A stretch of 64,000 nucleotides of DNA from Sphingomonas psychrotolerans (GTDB lineage Bacteria; Pseudomonadota; Alphaproteobacteria; Sphingomonadales; Sphingomonadaceae): assembly GCF_002796605.1 (NCBI RefSeq), contig NZ_CP024923.1, positions 1,736,001-1,800,000 on the forward strand, in the 5' to 3' direction. Each line of letters opens with the position of its first letter. The stretch's first letter is position 1. A program made the position numbers and the translations under genes. Of this stretch, positions 1 through 7,706 are shown piece after piece. Below the pieces are notes generated by a model. The model was not told where the DNA came from, made no database searches, and saw only the letters and a list, made by a program, of their open reading frames with translations.

Positions 1-13
1 TCGCAGGTTCATT

Positions 14-1738
14 CTAGTGCATCTCCTGCACGGCCTCGACACCCATGAGGCCTAACCCATTACGGATAATCTGTCCCACGCCCCGCGCCAAGAACAGCCG
101 CGCGCAGGTCAGTGCAGGCTGGTCGGGGAGCAAGAAGCGCCGCTCGGGCCGGTCGTTGCCGACATTCCACAAGGCATGCAGAGATGCTGACAAGTCATAG
201 AGATAGAAAGCAATTCTATGCGGCTCGCGGGCAAGCGCGGCCCCCTCTACGACCCGCGGAAACTGCGCCGCGAGCTTCACCAGCGCCAGCTCTTCCGTAT
301 CAAGCAGGGACAGATCGGCGATCTCGCACGAAATCCCTGCCTCCGCCGCCTTGCGATGGAGCGACGCGATCCGGGCGTGGGCATAGTTCACATAAAACAC
401 CGGATTGTCCTTCGATGCCTCGACCACCTTGGCGAAATCGAAGTCCATCTGGGCATCGGCCTTGCGCGTCAGCATGGTGAAGCGAACCACGTCCTTGCCG
501 ACTTCGCTCACGACATCGGCGAGCGTCACGAAGTTGCCCGAACGCTTGGACATCTTCACCGGCTCGCCCGCGCGCAGCAGCCGCACCATCTGCACCAATT
601 TGACGTCGAACCGCGTCTTGCCCTCGGTCAGCGCCTGCACCGCGGCGACGATCCTTTTGACCGTCCCGGCATGGTCGGCGCCCCAGATGTCGATCAGCTG
701 ATCGGCGCTCTGGGCCTTCTGGAAGTGATATGCCAGATCGGCGCCGAAATAGGTCCATTGCCCGTTCGACTTCTTGATCGGCCGGTCCTGATCGTCGCCG
801 AACCGGGACGAGCGGAACAAAGGCAGCTCCACCGGCTCCCAATCCTCGGGTGTCTCGCCCTTGGGCGCCTCGAGCACTCCGTCATAGACGAAGTCGCGTT
901 CGCGCAGCCACGCCTCGGCCGCCTCGGGCTTGCCTGCCGCCTGCAATTCGGCCTCGGAGGAAAACAGATCGTGGTGGATGCCGAGCAAGGCGAGATCCGC
1001 CTTGATCATCACCAGCATCGACGCGACCGCTTCCTTGCGGAACAGCGCCAGCCATTCCTCCTCGGCCTTGCCGAGGTAGCTGTCGCCATATTCGGCGGCG
1101 AGCTTCTCGCCGACCGGCTTGAGATATTCGCCCGGATAGAGGCCCTCGGGAATCTCGATGGTCTCGCCGAGCGCCTCGCGGTAGCGCAGATGCGCCGAGC
1201 GCGCGAGCACGTCGACCTGCCCGCCCGCGTCGTTGACGTAGTATTCGCGCACCACCTTGTGCCCGACGAATTCGAGCAAAGTCGCCAGCGCGTCGCCCAC
1301 CACCGCGCCGCGGCAATGCCCCATGTGCATCGGCCCGGTCGGGTTCGCGGAGACATACTCGACATTGACCGTCGCGCCCGCGCCGATCGCCGAGCGGCCG
1401 TAATCACCCTCGGCCTCGAGGATCGAGTCGAGCTCGTCGCGCCACGTGGCATCGGTCAAGGTCAAATTGATGAAGCCGGGTCCGGCAACCGAAACCGCGG
1501 AAACCGCATCGAGCTTCTCCAGCTCGGCCGCGATCTTCTCGGCCAATGCGCGCGGATTGGTACCCGCGGGCTTGGCGAGCACCATCGCCGCGTTGGTCGC
1601 GAGATCGCCATGGGCGACATCGCGCGGCGGCTCGACCGTGACCGCGCGTCGCTCCAGCCCGGCAGGCAGGTCGCCGGCGGCGACGAGCGCGTCGAGAGCG
1701 GCATCAAGGTGCGCGGCAAAACGGACGTAGAGAGTCAT
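14..1738 (-). CDS. argS: Arginyl-tRNA synthetase (class I)
   Basis: Charges tRNA-Arg with arginine in the cytoplasm. The 574-aa protein has the usual length of the family. It shows an N-terminal additional domain (about residues 1-110), the class I signature as HMGH at residues 138-141 within NPTGPMHMGHCRG, and the KMSKR loop near residue 395, followed by a DALR-type anticodon-binding C-terminus. The ATG at 1738 opens the gene and no better start lies upstream. The gene ends 13 bases from the window edge, so its downstream partner is not visible. Identity is essentially certain from the signatures and full length. Confidence 0.97.
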   Translation of the reverse strand: MTLYVRFAAHLDAALDALVAAGDLPAGLERRAVTVEPPRDVAHGDLATNAAMVLAKPAGTNPRALAEKIAAELEKLDAVSAVSVAGPGFINLTLTDATWRDELDSILEAEGDYGRSAIGAGATVNVEYVSANPTGPMHMGHCRGAVVGDALATLLEFVGHKVVREYYVNDAGGQVDVLARSAHLRYREALGETIEIPEGLYPGEYLKPVGEKLAAEYGDSYLGKAEEEWLALFRKEAVASMLVMIKADLALLGIHHDLFSSEAELQAAGKPEAAEAWLRERDFVYDGVLEAPKGETPEDWEPVELPLFRSSRFGDDQDRPIKKSNGQWTYFGADLAYHFQKAQSADQLIDIWGADHAGTVKRIVAAVQALTEGKTRFDVKLVQMVRLLRAGEPVKMSKRSGNFVTLADVVSEVGKDVVRFTMLTRKADAQMDFDFAKVVEASKDNPVFYVNYAHARIASLHRKAAEAGISCEIADLSLLDTEELALVKLAAQFPRVVEGAALAREPHRIAFYLYDLSASLHALWNVGNDRPERRFLLPDQPALTCARLFLARGVGQIIRNGLGLMGVEAVQEMH

Positions 1739-1856
1739 TGCGCTTCCAACAGTGAACGAGAGCGCGCGCCTTAGCGGATGGGGCGCGCGGGGACAATTGG
1801 CGCATGGGGCGGGTCGCGGGCGGCGGCTGTTGGTGGAAAGCGGTCATTCTTTCTAA

Positions 1857-1886
1857 AGCCCTCTCCCGCAAAAGCGGGAGAGGGCT
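1857..1886. repeat. Perfect 13-bp inverted repeat hairpin
   Basis: AGCCCTCTCCCGC (1857-1869), an AAAA loop (1870-1873) and the exact reverse complement (1874-1886). There is no T-run after either arm, and it lies between the divergent argS and the gene at 2145, so it is not an obvious terminator. It looks like a REP-type intergenic palindrome. The rest of the 406-base gap 1739-2144 shows no convincing gene, only this hairpin and the dispersed repeat starting near 1928. Confidence 0.75.
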
Positions 1887-1927
1887 AGAGGACGAACGTC
1901 CGTGCTGGCGCGTTGGCCGACCGGCAG

Positions 1928-1997
1928 GTTTCCCGCCTCAAAGCGGAACGGCAGATTTAGAGAGCGCACGCACTCCGGCGTCGCCGCGAATGTCCGA
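1928..1997. repeat. Dispersed intergenic repeat, copy A
   Basis: About 70 bases that match 2479-2541 imperfectly. Shared blocks are GTTTCC-GCC, AAGCGGAACG, CAG-TT-AG-GAGCGC and the exact 17-mer CGTCGCCGCGAATGTCC. The two copies lie in the same orientation and bracket the small gene at 2145-2468. They read like members of a dispersed non-coding repeat family. Confidence 0.6.
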
Positions 1998-2144
1998 TGG
2001 CTTTCTTCTCCGCGTCGCACTCGCAGCCACCATCATCTTCTGGCCAAGATCAACGAGTCCTGAGCCAGCAACACGCAATCCGTTGACGATTACAAACGTA
2101 GTCGATACTACGACTACAGATGTAATCGCAATGGGATGGCCGTC

Positions 2145-2468
2145 ATGAAAATTCTAGCGCTTTTCCCTTTGCTGGGTGCGGCAGCCTGCGTCAGCCCCGG
2201 CTATGTGGATCGGCCGGTTCCGGTGATGGCGGTCGCCTATCATGATCTCCAGCTGCAAACTGGAAAGGGCCGAACGGAACTGGCCATGCGCGTTGCGCAA
2301 TCCGCGGCGGACTTCTGCCAAAGCTACGACCCTCAGGACCAAAGGATGATTTTCGACGTCAGGCTTGCCAGCGCTCGGAATTGTCCTGGAGCTGCGCGCC
2401 TCATGCTCCTCCAGCGCATGCCGAACCGGGTGCGTCGTGCTTATCACGCGGCCCGAAACGGCAAATAG
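2145..2468 (+). CDS. Small UrcA-family-like secreted protein
   Basis: A 107-aa protein with an N-terminal hydrophobic segment ending in GAAAC, either a lipoprotein-type or ordinary export signal. It then carries the pattern VAYHDLQLQTGKGRTELA followed by repeated small residues and a Cys (residues about 28-58) and a second Cys near residue 80. That spacing resembles the UrcA family of small alphaproteobacterial exported proteins with two conserved cysteines. I chose the ATG at 2145 because it gives a clean signal peptide; the ATG at 2136 would add three residues. Function of the family is unknown. The gene sits alone between two copies of an intergenic repeat. Confidence 0.6.
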   Translation: MKILALFPLLGAAACVSPGYVDRPVPVMAVAYHDLQLQTGKGRTELAMRVAQSAADFCQSYDPQDQRMIFDVRLASARNCPGAARLMLLQRMPNRVRRAYHAARNGK

Positions 2469-2478
2469 TGCCTGAAAC

Positions 2479-2541
2479 GTTTCCTGCCCGAAAGCGGAAC
2501 GACAGGTTCAGGGAGCGCGCTGCGTCGCCGCGAATGTCCGA
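2479..2541. repeat. Dispersed intergenic repeat, copy B
   Basis: Second copy of the repeat described at 1928-1997, in the same orientation, with a short deletion in the middle. It starts 10 bases after the stop of the UrcA-like gene and ends just before the stop of the convergent membrane-protein gene at 2551. Confidence 0.6.
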
Positions 2542-2550
2542 GATGGGTGG

Positions 2551-2799
2551 TTAGCGGTCGTCAATGCTGCGCAGGAATGGCCTGCTGTTCGTCACACGCT
2601 TGCGCCTGAGCCACCATCCCGTGCCAATCAGGAAGGCCGCTGGTGGGAGAACGTTCCAAGCGCCGCCCACCCCGCCAAATCCATGCAAAAGCCACGCAAT
2701 AGGCACACTTGCGAGAGCGAACAGCGCTAGTCCGAACAGGCATAGCTCCCACTCACGCGGCGGTATGAAGCGGCCGAACCTGTCCCTGAAACCATCCAT
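2551..2799 (-). CDS. Small two-helix membrane protein, unknown function
   Basis: An 82-aa protein with two hydrophobic segments (about residues 19-39 and 44-63) separated by a glycine-rich turn, and a basic and polar C-terminus with an RRKR stretch. I do not recognise a family. The start is taken at the ATG at 2799; a TTG at 2817 would add six residues. It is convergent with the UrcA-like gene. A real gene is likely but not certain, because only the membrane topology supports it. Confidence 0.5.
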   Translation of the reverse strand: MDGFRDRFGRFIPPREWELCLFGLALFALASVPIAWLLHGFGGVGGAWNVLPPAAFLIGTGWWLRRKRVTNSRPFLRSIDDR

Positions 2800-2986
2800 G
2801 AGATGATTTTGCCACAAGGCTCACGCGTCCGCTACTGGGGCGGAAGCAGACACGTAAATCCGCTGGTAAAGTAGGATTTGCTCTGCTTTTGTTCGGACTA
2901 TGCCGCAACAGCGCGCCATCCATCGATCGTATCGAATCGCAAGCCGCCCCTGGCACGGGCGCGCCGGTGTCGCCGTCCTGGCGCCC

Positions 2987-3118
2987 GATCGCCGCGTCGT
3001 TGTAGCGTTGGTGTCGCACAAGTGCCGCGTCGGCGACGCGCGCACGGCGCGTAAGTGTGGCGTCAGTGGCGCGCCCGTGACGCGCAAGTGTCGCGTGCCC
3101 GCCGCGTCGCTGGCGCTT
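2987..3118. repeat. Degenerate 33-bp tandem repeat
   Basis: Four contiguous diverged units of 33 bases (2987, 3020, 3053, 3086). They are anchored on AAGTG(C/T)CGCGT at 3020 and 3086, with variants at 2987 and 3053. The period is a multiple of three, so several frames stay open and translate into 11-residue repeats on both strands. I see no start, ribosome site or family support for a gene. A direct repeat AGTGTCAAG also occurs twice at 3160-3179. The whole 402-base gap 2800-3201 holds only these repeats. Confidence 0.6.
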
Positions 3119-3201
3119 GCCGGGCGCGAACCCGCCACTTCCGCGCGAAAACACGTTTTAGTGTCAAGCTAGTGTCAAGATCCAGCGCTTCGCGACACGG
3201 C

Positions 3202-4353
3202 TCAGGCGCGCACCAGATCCTTCAGCACACCCGCGCTCTTCATGTCCGGGAACAGCTTCTGCGCCGTCCGCGTCGGCAACAGATCGAAATGCGAAGCCAC
3301 CGCGCTGTTTATCAACGTATCCAGCCCGGTCGTCGGGCGAAGATCGCGCCCCTCGTACAGCGCCGCATCGCCCAGCCCCGGCCAATCGGCCACCACCCGG
3401 CCGCCATTCACCGCGCCGCCCATCAGCATCGCCAGCGCGCCGGTGCCGTGATCGGTCCCCTGAGTGCCGTTGACCTTCACCGTCCGCCCGAATTCGGTGG
3501 CGACCACCAATATCGTCTCCGACCAGAGCGGCCCCAGCCCCTGCCGGACCGCCCCCACCATCGCGTCGAGGCCCTTGAGCTGCCCGGCGAGCCGTCCGCG
3601 CTGCTGGGCATGGGTATCCCAGCCGCCGGTCTCGATCATCGCGATCCGCGCGCCGCCCTCGGCGCTGAGCAGCCTCGCGGCCAGCGATCCGGTCGCGGCG
3701 GCGTTGCGGCCATTGTCCGATGCCAGGTCGCTGGTGAGCATCCGCGTCGCGATCGCCTGTTCCCAGATCGCATGGAGCTGCGAATCCTCGCGGTACATCG
3801 CCGAGACCCGCGCGAGCAGATCGTCGGAAGCGTCGGGCAGCGCCGAGGGCGCGTAGCTCGCCACCTCCACCGATCCGCGCAGCGCCATCGGAATCGTCGC
3901 GGCGAGGGCGATTGCTCTGTCGTCGGCAGGCAGCAGCGAGAGCAGCCGGTTGAGCCAGCCGTCCTTGAGCGCGTAGGCGCTGCTCCCGCCGGTCTCGAGC
4001 ACGTTCTGCCCGTCGAAATGCGAGCGCTCGCGATAGGGCGAGGCGACCGCGTGGACGAACAATGCCTGCTTCGCCTGATACAGGCTGTGCAGGTTGGTCA
4101 TCGCCGGGTGCAGCGCGAACAGCGAATCAAGCCGTGGCGCGCTCGCGAAATCCTGCGCCAGCACCCCGCGCTGCCCGGCAAAGGCCGGATCGCCGAGCGG
4201 GGCGAGCGTTCCCAGCCCGTCGGCGGCGCCGCGCTGGATGATGAAGACGAAGCGGCGCTCGGTGGCGGCCTTGGCCAGCACCATCCGCGCGCCCAATCCC
4301 GAGGTGAGAACTGCGGAGGCGCCGAGCGCGACGAAGTTGCGACGCGTGATCAT
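3202..4353 (-). CDS. DUF1501 family protein, Tat-exported
   Basis: A 383-aa protein with a twin-arginine leader (TRRNFVALGASAV, residues 3-15) and the DUF1501 layout: an FVFIIQRGAADGL segment after the leader, GGWDTHAQQ in the middle, and a later TEFGRTVKVNGTQGTDHG block. The fold is related to the alkaline phosphatase/sulfatase superfamily, but no activity is established for the family. The gene begins 3 bases after the stop of the DUF1800 gene upstream, so the two form an operon, a pairing seen widely in bacteria. A role in an exported complex is inference from that conserved pairing. Confidence 0.9.
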   Translation of the reverse strand: MITRRNFVALGASAVLTSGLGARMVLAKAATERRFVFIIQRGAADGLGTLAPLGDPAFAGQRGVLAQDFASAPRLDSLFALHPAMTNLHSLYQAKQALFVHAVASPYRERSHFDGQNVLETGGSSAYALKDGWLNRLLSLLPADDRAIALAATIPMALRGSVEVASYAPSALPDASDDLLARVSAMYREDSQLHAIWEQAIATRMLTSDLASDNGRNAAATGSLAARLLSAEGGARIAMIETGGWDTHAQQRGRLAGQLKGLDAMVGAVRQGLGPLWSETILVVATEFGRTVKVNGTQGTDHGTGALAMLMGGAVNGGRVVADWPGLGDAALYEGRDLRPTTGLDTLINSAVASHFDLLPTRTAQKLFPDMKSAGVLKDLVRA

Positions 4354-4356
4354 CTG

Positions 4357-5841
4357 CTATCTCCGCATGAATTCGGGGGCGACCAGCATCAGCGCGACGC
4401 CCTGCGCCGGACTTTCGGCGCGGGCGATCGACTGCGCACTGCTCTCGCTGAGCGCCTCGGGCATCAGTTCGGCGGCGCGCTGGCGCGCATCCACGGTGTC
4501 GCGGGTCCGCTGCGCCAGCCGCTCCGCCGCCTCGACACGGCGCATCACCGCGTCGGGCCCGGCCCAGCTTGCCGCCATATCGTCCCAGCCCGCCGGCGAC
4601 CCCGGCTTCCACACCGGCTGGCCGAGCTGGGTCATCAGCCCGTTCATCGCCATCGGCGGCAATTGCTGCGAGCCCAGGCCGCGAAGCGCCGAGATCGTCC
4701 ACTCCCAGGGCGACTTGAACTTGACCGGCTGCGGCGCCCAGCATTCGGGCGCCTCGACAAGCACGCGATAGACAGCGGGCAGATCGCCGCCCGAGCGCAG
4801 GAATGCAGTCTCGAGCCTGCCGACCAAAGCCGGCGGCGGCTCGTCGCCCGCGAAATGCCGCGCCAATTTGGTGGCGACATGGCGGGCGGTGGCCGGATGG
4901 GTGGCGAGCAGGTCGAGCACCGCCGCCGCCTGCGCCTCGCCTTGCTGCGGCCAGCTTCTGTCGAGGATCGTCCGGGTCCCCGGCTCGTGCATCCGGGTTG
5001 CGAAGACGAAGTTACCCGGCTGCCCCGCGTCGGCATACGCAGCTCCCCTGCCCCGCCCCAGCCCGGCGATCGTCCAGCCGGTCATCGCCCGCGCGAACTC
5101 CGTCACATCGGCCTGGCTGTAGCCGGTGCGCACTCCGAGCGTGTGCAGCTCCAATATCTCGCGCGCGAGATTTTCGTTGAGCCCGGCCTTCTGCCCGCGC
5201 CGTCCCGCGGTCTGACCGAGCGCGCTGTTCGGCCCCACCGATTGCGCCTGATCGAGATAGACCAGCATCGCCGGGTGCCGCTCGACCGCGTGAAGCATGT
5301 CGCCGAATTTGCCGAGCACATGCGGGCGGACCGCCTCGAACTCGAGACTGCCGGCAAGCCCGATCATTTCCAGCTTGTCCGCCGATACCGCGAAGTGATT
5401 GGCCCAGAAATGCACCAGCCGCTCGACGAACGGCGCCGGGGCGTTGAGCGCAGTCAGTGCCCGCGCCGACACCGCGGCGGCATAATGGTCGCGGGCTTGC
5501 TGCCGTGCGATGCGCCGCGCCCGGGCAACCGGATCGTCGACCCTGTCCTGCGGCTCCGGCATCGGCTGCATCGCCCAGCCGCGCATCGCCGGCTCGGTCT
5601 CCATCTCGGGCTGTGCCGCGGCATTCCTGCGTTTCTCGCGCCGGAGCACGCGCACTTCGCGCAGATAGTCGGTCAATTCGCTGGCGATCTGGTGACTCGA
5701 GGCGAGCCCGGCGACTGCCTGCGGCCGTGCCTCATAGGCGTCGAACTGGGCGAGCAGCCAGCGCTCCGGATCGATGCCGGGCGCTTCGCCGGGGCGGGCG
5801 CCCAAGCCGAACCGGTTCAGCGCGATGCTTGCCTTGGCCAT
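4357..5841 (-). CDS. DUF1800 family protein
   Basis: A 494-aa protein starting with the family's typical ALNRFGLGARPGE motif (residues 7-19). It also carries the signature HFWANHFAVSADK, the NENLAREILELHTLG block near residue 230 and an ARAMTGWTI block. There is no clear signal peptide. It is the first gene of a two-gene operon with the DUF1501 protein, whose ATG follows the TAG after 3 bases. Molecular function is unknown; proteins of this family always travel with DUF1501 partners, which suggests they act together. Confidence 0.9.
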   Translation of the reverse strand: MAKASIALNRFGLGARPGEAPGIDPERWLLAQFDAYEARPQAVAGLASSHQIASELTDYLREVRVLRREKRRNAAAQPEMETEPAMRGWAMQPMPEPQDRVDDPVARARRIARQQARDHYAAAVSARALTALNAPAPFVERLVHFWANHFAVSADKLEMIGLAGSLEFEAVRPHVLGKFGDMLHAVERHPAMLVYLDQAQSVGPNSALGQTAGRRGQKAGLNENLAREILELHTLGVRTGYSQADVTEFARAMTGWTIAGLGRGRGAAYADAGQPGNFVFATRMHEPGTRTILDRSWPQQGEAQAAAVLDLLATHPATARHVATKLARHFAGDEPPPALVGRLETAFLRSGGDLPAVYRVLVEAPECWAPQPVKFKSPWEWTISALRGLGSQQLPPMAMNGLMTQLGQPVWKPGSPAGWDDMAASWAGPDAVMRRVEAAERLAQRTRDTVDARQRAAELMPEALSESSAQSIARAESPAQGVALMLVAPEFMRR

Positions 5842-6061
5842 GCGATCACCTTCTCCTTGTCCGCACCGTTGATACGCACGACTTGTCGCAGAAGTTTGTC
5901 ACGCTTTCGGTTCGTCGCGATTCGTGCACGGATTGCAACCGCTGTAGCCGCGCTTTGCGATTGCCGATTTTGTTGCGCCGCAGCATTATTCGTTTCGAGA
6001 ACAGAACAAGACACACAGGGATGCCGGTCCGGCTCTTTCGAAGTATTGAAGGAGATAGATC

Positions 6062-6340
6062 GTGACTCGTTTTCTGATCGCGGCCGCTGCCGCCACCGTT
6101 GCTTTCGCTACCCCCGCTGTCGCCAAGGATCGCGTGTTCACGCATGAAGGCGTGACCTATGCCTATACCGCCACGCCGACCGCGGACGCGCTCGTCCTCG
6201 AAGGCAAGGCCTCGAAGGGCGGCAAGTTCCGCCTCGTCGTCAAGGGCGATTGGGTGAACGGCTATGCCGGCGGCGCGCGCGTCTCGTTCCGCGCACCGAA
6301 GCGCGAAGCGGCCGGTGCCGTCCTCGTCGCCCAGCGCTGA
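6062..6340 (+). CDS. Small exported protein, unknown function
   Basis: A 92-aa protein beginning with GTG at 6062, preceded by a strong AAGGAG ribosome site at 6048-6053. It has a signal peptide (TRFLIAAAAATVAFATPAVA, cleavage after about residue 21). The mature part of about 70 residues is predicted all-beta, with FRLVVKGDWVNGYAGGARVSF near its end. It is divergent from the DUF1800 gene and is followed by a good hairpin. I do not recognise a family beyond short sphingomonad periplasmic proteins. Confidence 0.75.
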   Translation: MTRFLIAAAAATVAFATPAVAKDRVFTHEGVTYAYTATPTADALVLEGKASKGGKFRLVVKGDWVNGYAGGARVSFRAPKREAAGAVLVAQR

Positions 6341-6347
6341 ACTTTTC

Positions 6348-6369
6348 AGGGGCCTCCCAGGAGGCCCCT
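6348..6369. terminator. Hairpin terminator shared by convergent genes
   Basis: Stem AGGGGCCTC (6348-6356), loop CCAG, stem GAGGCCCCT (6361-6369). It is followed by TTT on the plus strand and by an AAAA/TTTT tract on the other side, and lies 8 bases after one stop codon and 7 bases before the other. It can serve both the small exported protein gene and the dNTPase gene. Confidence 0.8.
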
Positions 6370-6375
6370 TTCGCG

Positions 6376-7542
6376 TCAAAAGCCCTCGGGCAGCGCGATC
6401 GGACCGACAATTTCGCAATAGCGCGCGATCGCATAGCGATCGGTCATGCCGGCGATGAAGTCGGCGATGTGCCGGCTCCGCCACGGCTCCTCGTCCGGCA
6501 GCGCCTCGCGCCACTCGGTTGGCATCCGCGCCGGATCCGCGGCATAAGCGGCGAACAGCCCCGCCACCACATTGTGCGCCGCTTCCGCCGCGGCAAGCTG
6601 GCTCGGATGGTGGTAGAGATTGGCGTACATGAAGCGCTTGAGCCCGCGTTCGGCCTCGCGCATTCCATCGGAAAAGCAGGCGAGGCAGCGGCCGGCGGCA
6701 CGAACATCCTCGATCGTCTCGATTCCGCCCGCGCACACCTGCGCTTGTGTCGACACGATCAGATCATTGACCATCTCACCGATCTGCGAGCGGACCAGTT
6801 CGCCCACCAGCCGCCGCGCCGGAACCCCCGGGAACCTCGCCTCGACGCGGCGCCATCCTTCGGCGATCATCGGCACTTCCATCAATTGGTCGAGGGTCAG
6901 CAGCCCGGCGCGCAGCCCGTCGTCGATGTCGTGATTGTCATAGGCGATGTCGTCGGCAAGCGCGGCGACCTGCGCCTCGAGCGAAGGCCAGCGGTGCAGC
7001 TCGAGATCGAACTGCGCGTCCGCCGCAGCGAGCGCCCATTCGGGCGCGACGATCGGCCCATTATGCTTGGCGAGCCCTTCGAGCATCTCCCAGCTGAGAT
7101 TGAGCCCGTTCCATGCCGGATAAGGGCGCTCCAGCTCGGTGAGCGTGCGCAGCGTATGGCCATTATGGTCGAACCCGCCCTGCCCAGCCAACGCCGCCTC
7201 CAGCGCGTCCTCACCGGCATGGCCGAAGGGCGGGTGGCCGATATCGTGCGCGAGGCACAAGGCCTCGGTCAGATCCTCGTTGAGCCCGAGCACGCGCGCG
7301 ATCGTCCGGCCGATCTGCGCGACCTCGAGGCTGTGGGTGAGGCGCACGCGGAAATGATCGCCGTCGGGCGCCATGAACACCTGCGTCTTGTGCCGCAACC
7401 GCCGAAAGCTGATCGAATGGATGATCCGGTCGCGATCGCGCTGAAAGGCGTCGCGCGGGCCACGGGCAGTCCCGCTTTGTTCTCCATGGAGGCGCCCGCG
7501 ACTATTTTCCGGTGTGCACGCCCAGGAGGAAATCGCTCTCAC
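6376..7542 (-). CDS. dgt: dGTPase-like deoxynucleotide triphosphohydrolase
   Basis: An HD-domain enzyme that hydrolyses dNTPs to the nucleoside plus tripolyphosphate. The 388-aa protein has the metal-binding residues in order: [10 protein letters not shown] (His70), the HD pair in [12 protein letters not shown] (His99-Asp100), HNGHTLR, and a distal Asp in [16 protein letters not shown]. The [11 protein letters not shown]...[11 protein letters not shown] motif before the HD core is diagnostic for the type 2 dGTPase-like subfamily. The start at 7542 gives about ten extra residues before the conserved SRGR block, and an alternative codon nearby is possible. It lies downstream of the SPOR gene, separated by 164 bases with a weak GGCCCCTC/GAGGGG hairpin. 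Confidence 0.92.
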   Translation of the reverse strand: MRAISSWACTPENSRGRLHGEQSGTARGPRDAFQRDRDRIIHSISFRRLRHKTQVFMAPDGDHFRVRLTHSLEVAQIGRTIARVLGLNEDLTEALCLAHDIGHPPFGHAGEDALEAALAGQGGFDHNGHTLRTLTELERPYPAWNGLNLSWEMLEGLAKHNGPIVAPEWALAAADAQFDLELHRWPSLEAQVAALADDIAYDNHDIDDGLRAGLLTLDQLMEVPMIAEGWRRVEARFPGVPARRLVGELVRSQIGEMVNDLIVSTQAQVCAGGIETIEDVRAAGRCLACFSDGMREAERGLKRFMYANLYHHPSQLAAAEAAHNVVAGLFAAYAADPARMPTEWREALPDEEPWRSRHIADFIAGMTDRYAIARYCEIVGPIALPEGF

Positions 7543-7706
7543 GCGAGGGGCTCTAGCGGGTCGGCGCAGGCTTGTCGAAGGCTTGCGAGCTATCCGGACC
7601 GGATGCGCCGCTCGTCCCTTATGGTGAGGCTTCCTTCCTGGCCCCTCTTGTTGAGGGGAGGGCTTGATATTCGCGAGCGGTCATCAACTGCCTCACGAAC
7701 GAGCGC

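Noticed and set aside
1804..2148. A 114-codon frame ahead of the UrcA-like gene
   Set aside because: It runs through the hairpin and the dispersed repeat, has no ribosome site and no recognisable domain.
2987..3118. CRISPR array
   Set aside because: The units are contiguous and diverged with no spacers, and no cas genes are present in the window.
2753..3154. A repeat protein on the minus strand over the 33-bp repeats
   Set aside because: The 11-residue repeats follow from a repeat length divisible by three; both strands are open, codon use is unlike neighbours, and it overlaps the membrane-protein gene.
3055..6147. A 1030-codon open frame on the plus strand
   Set aside because: It is the mirror frame of the DUF1501/DUF1800 operon in GC-rich DNA; its translation is Arg/His/Pro-rich without any family motif.
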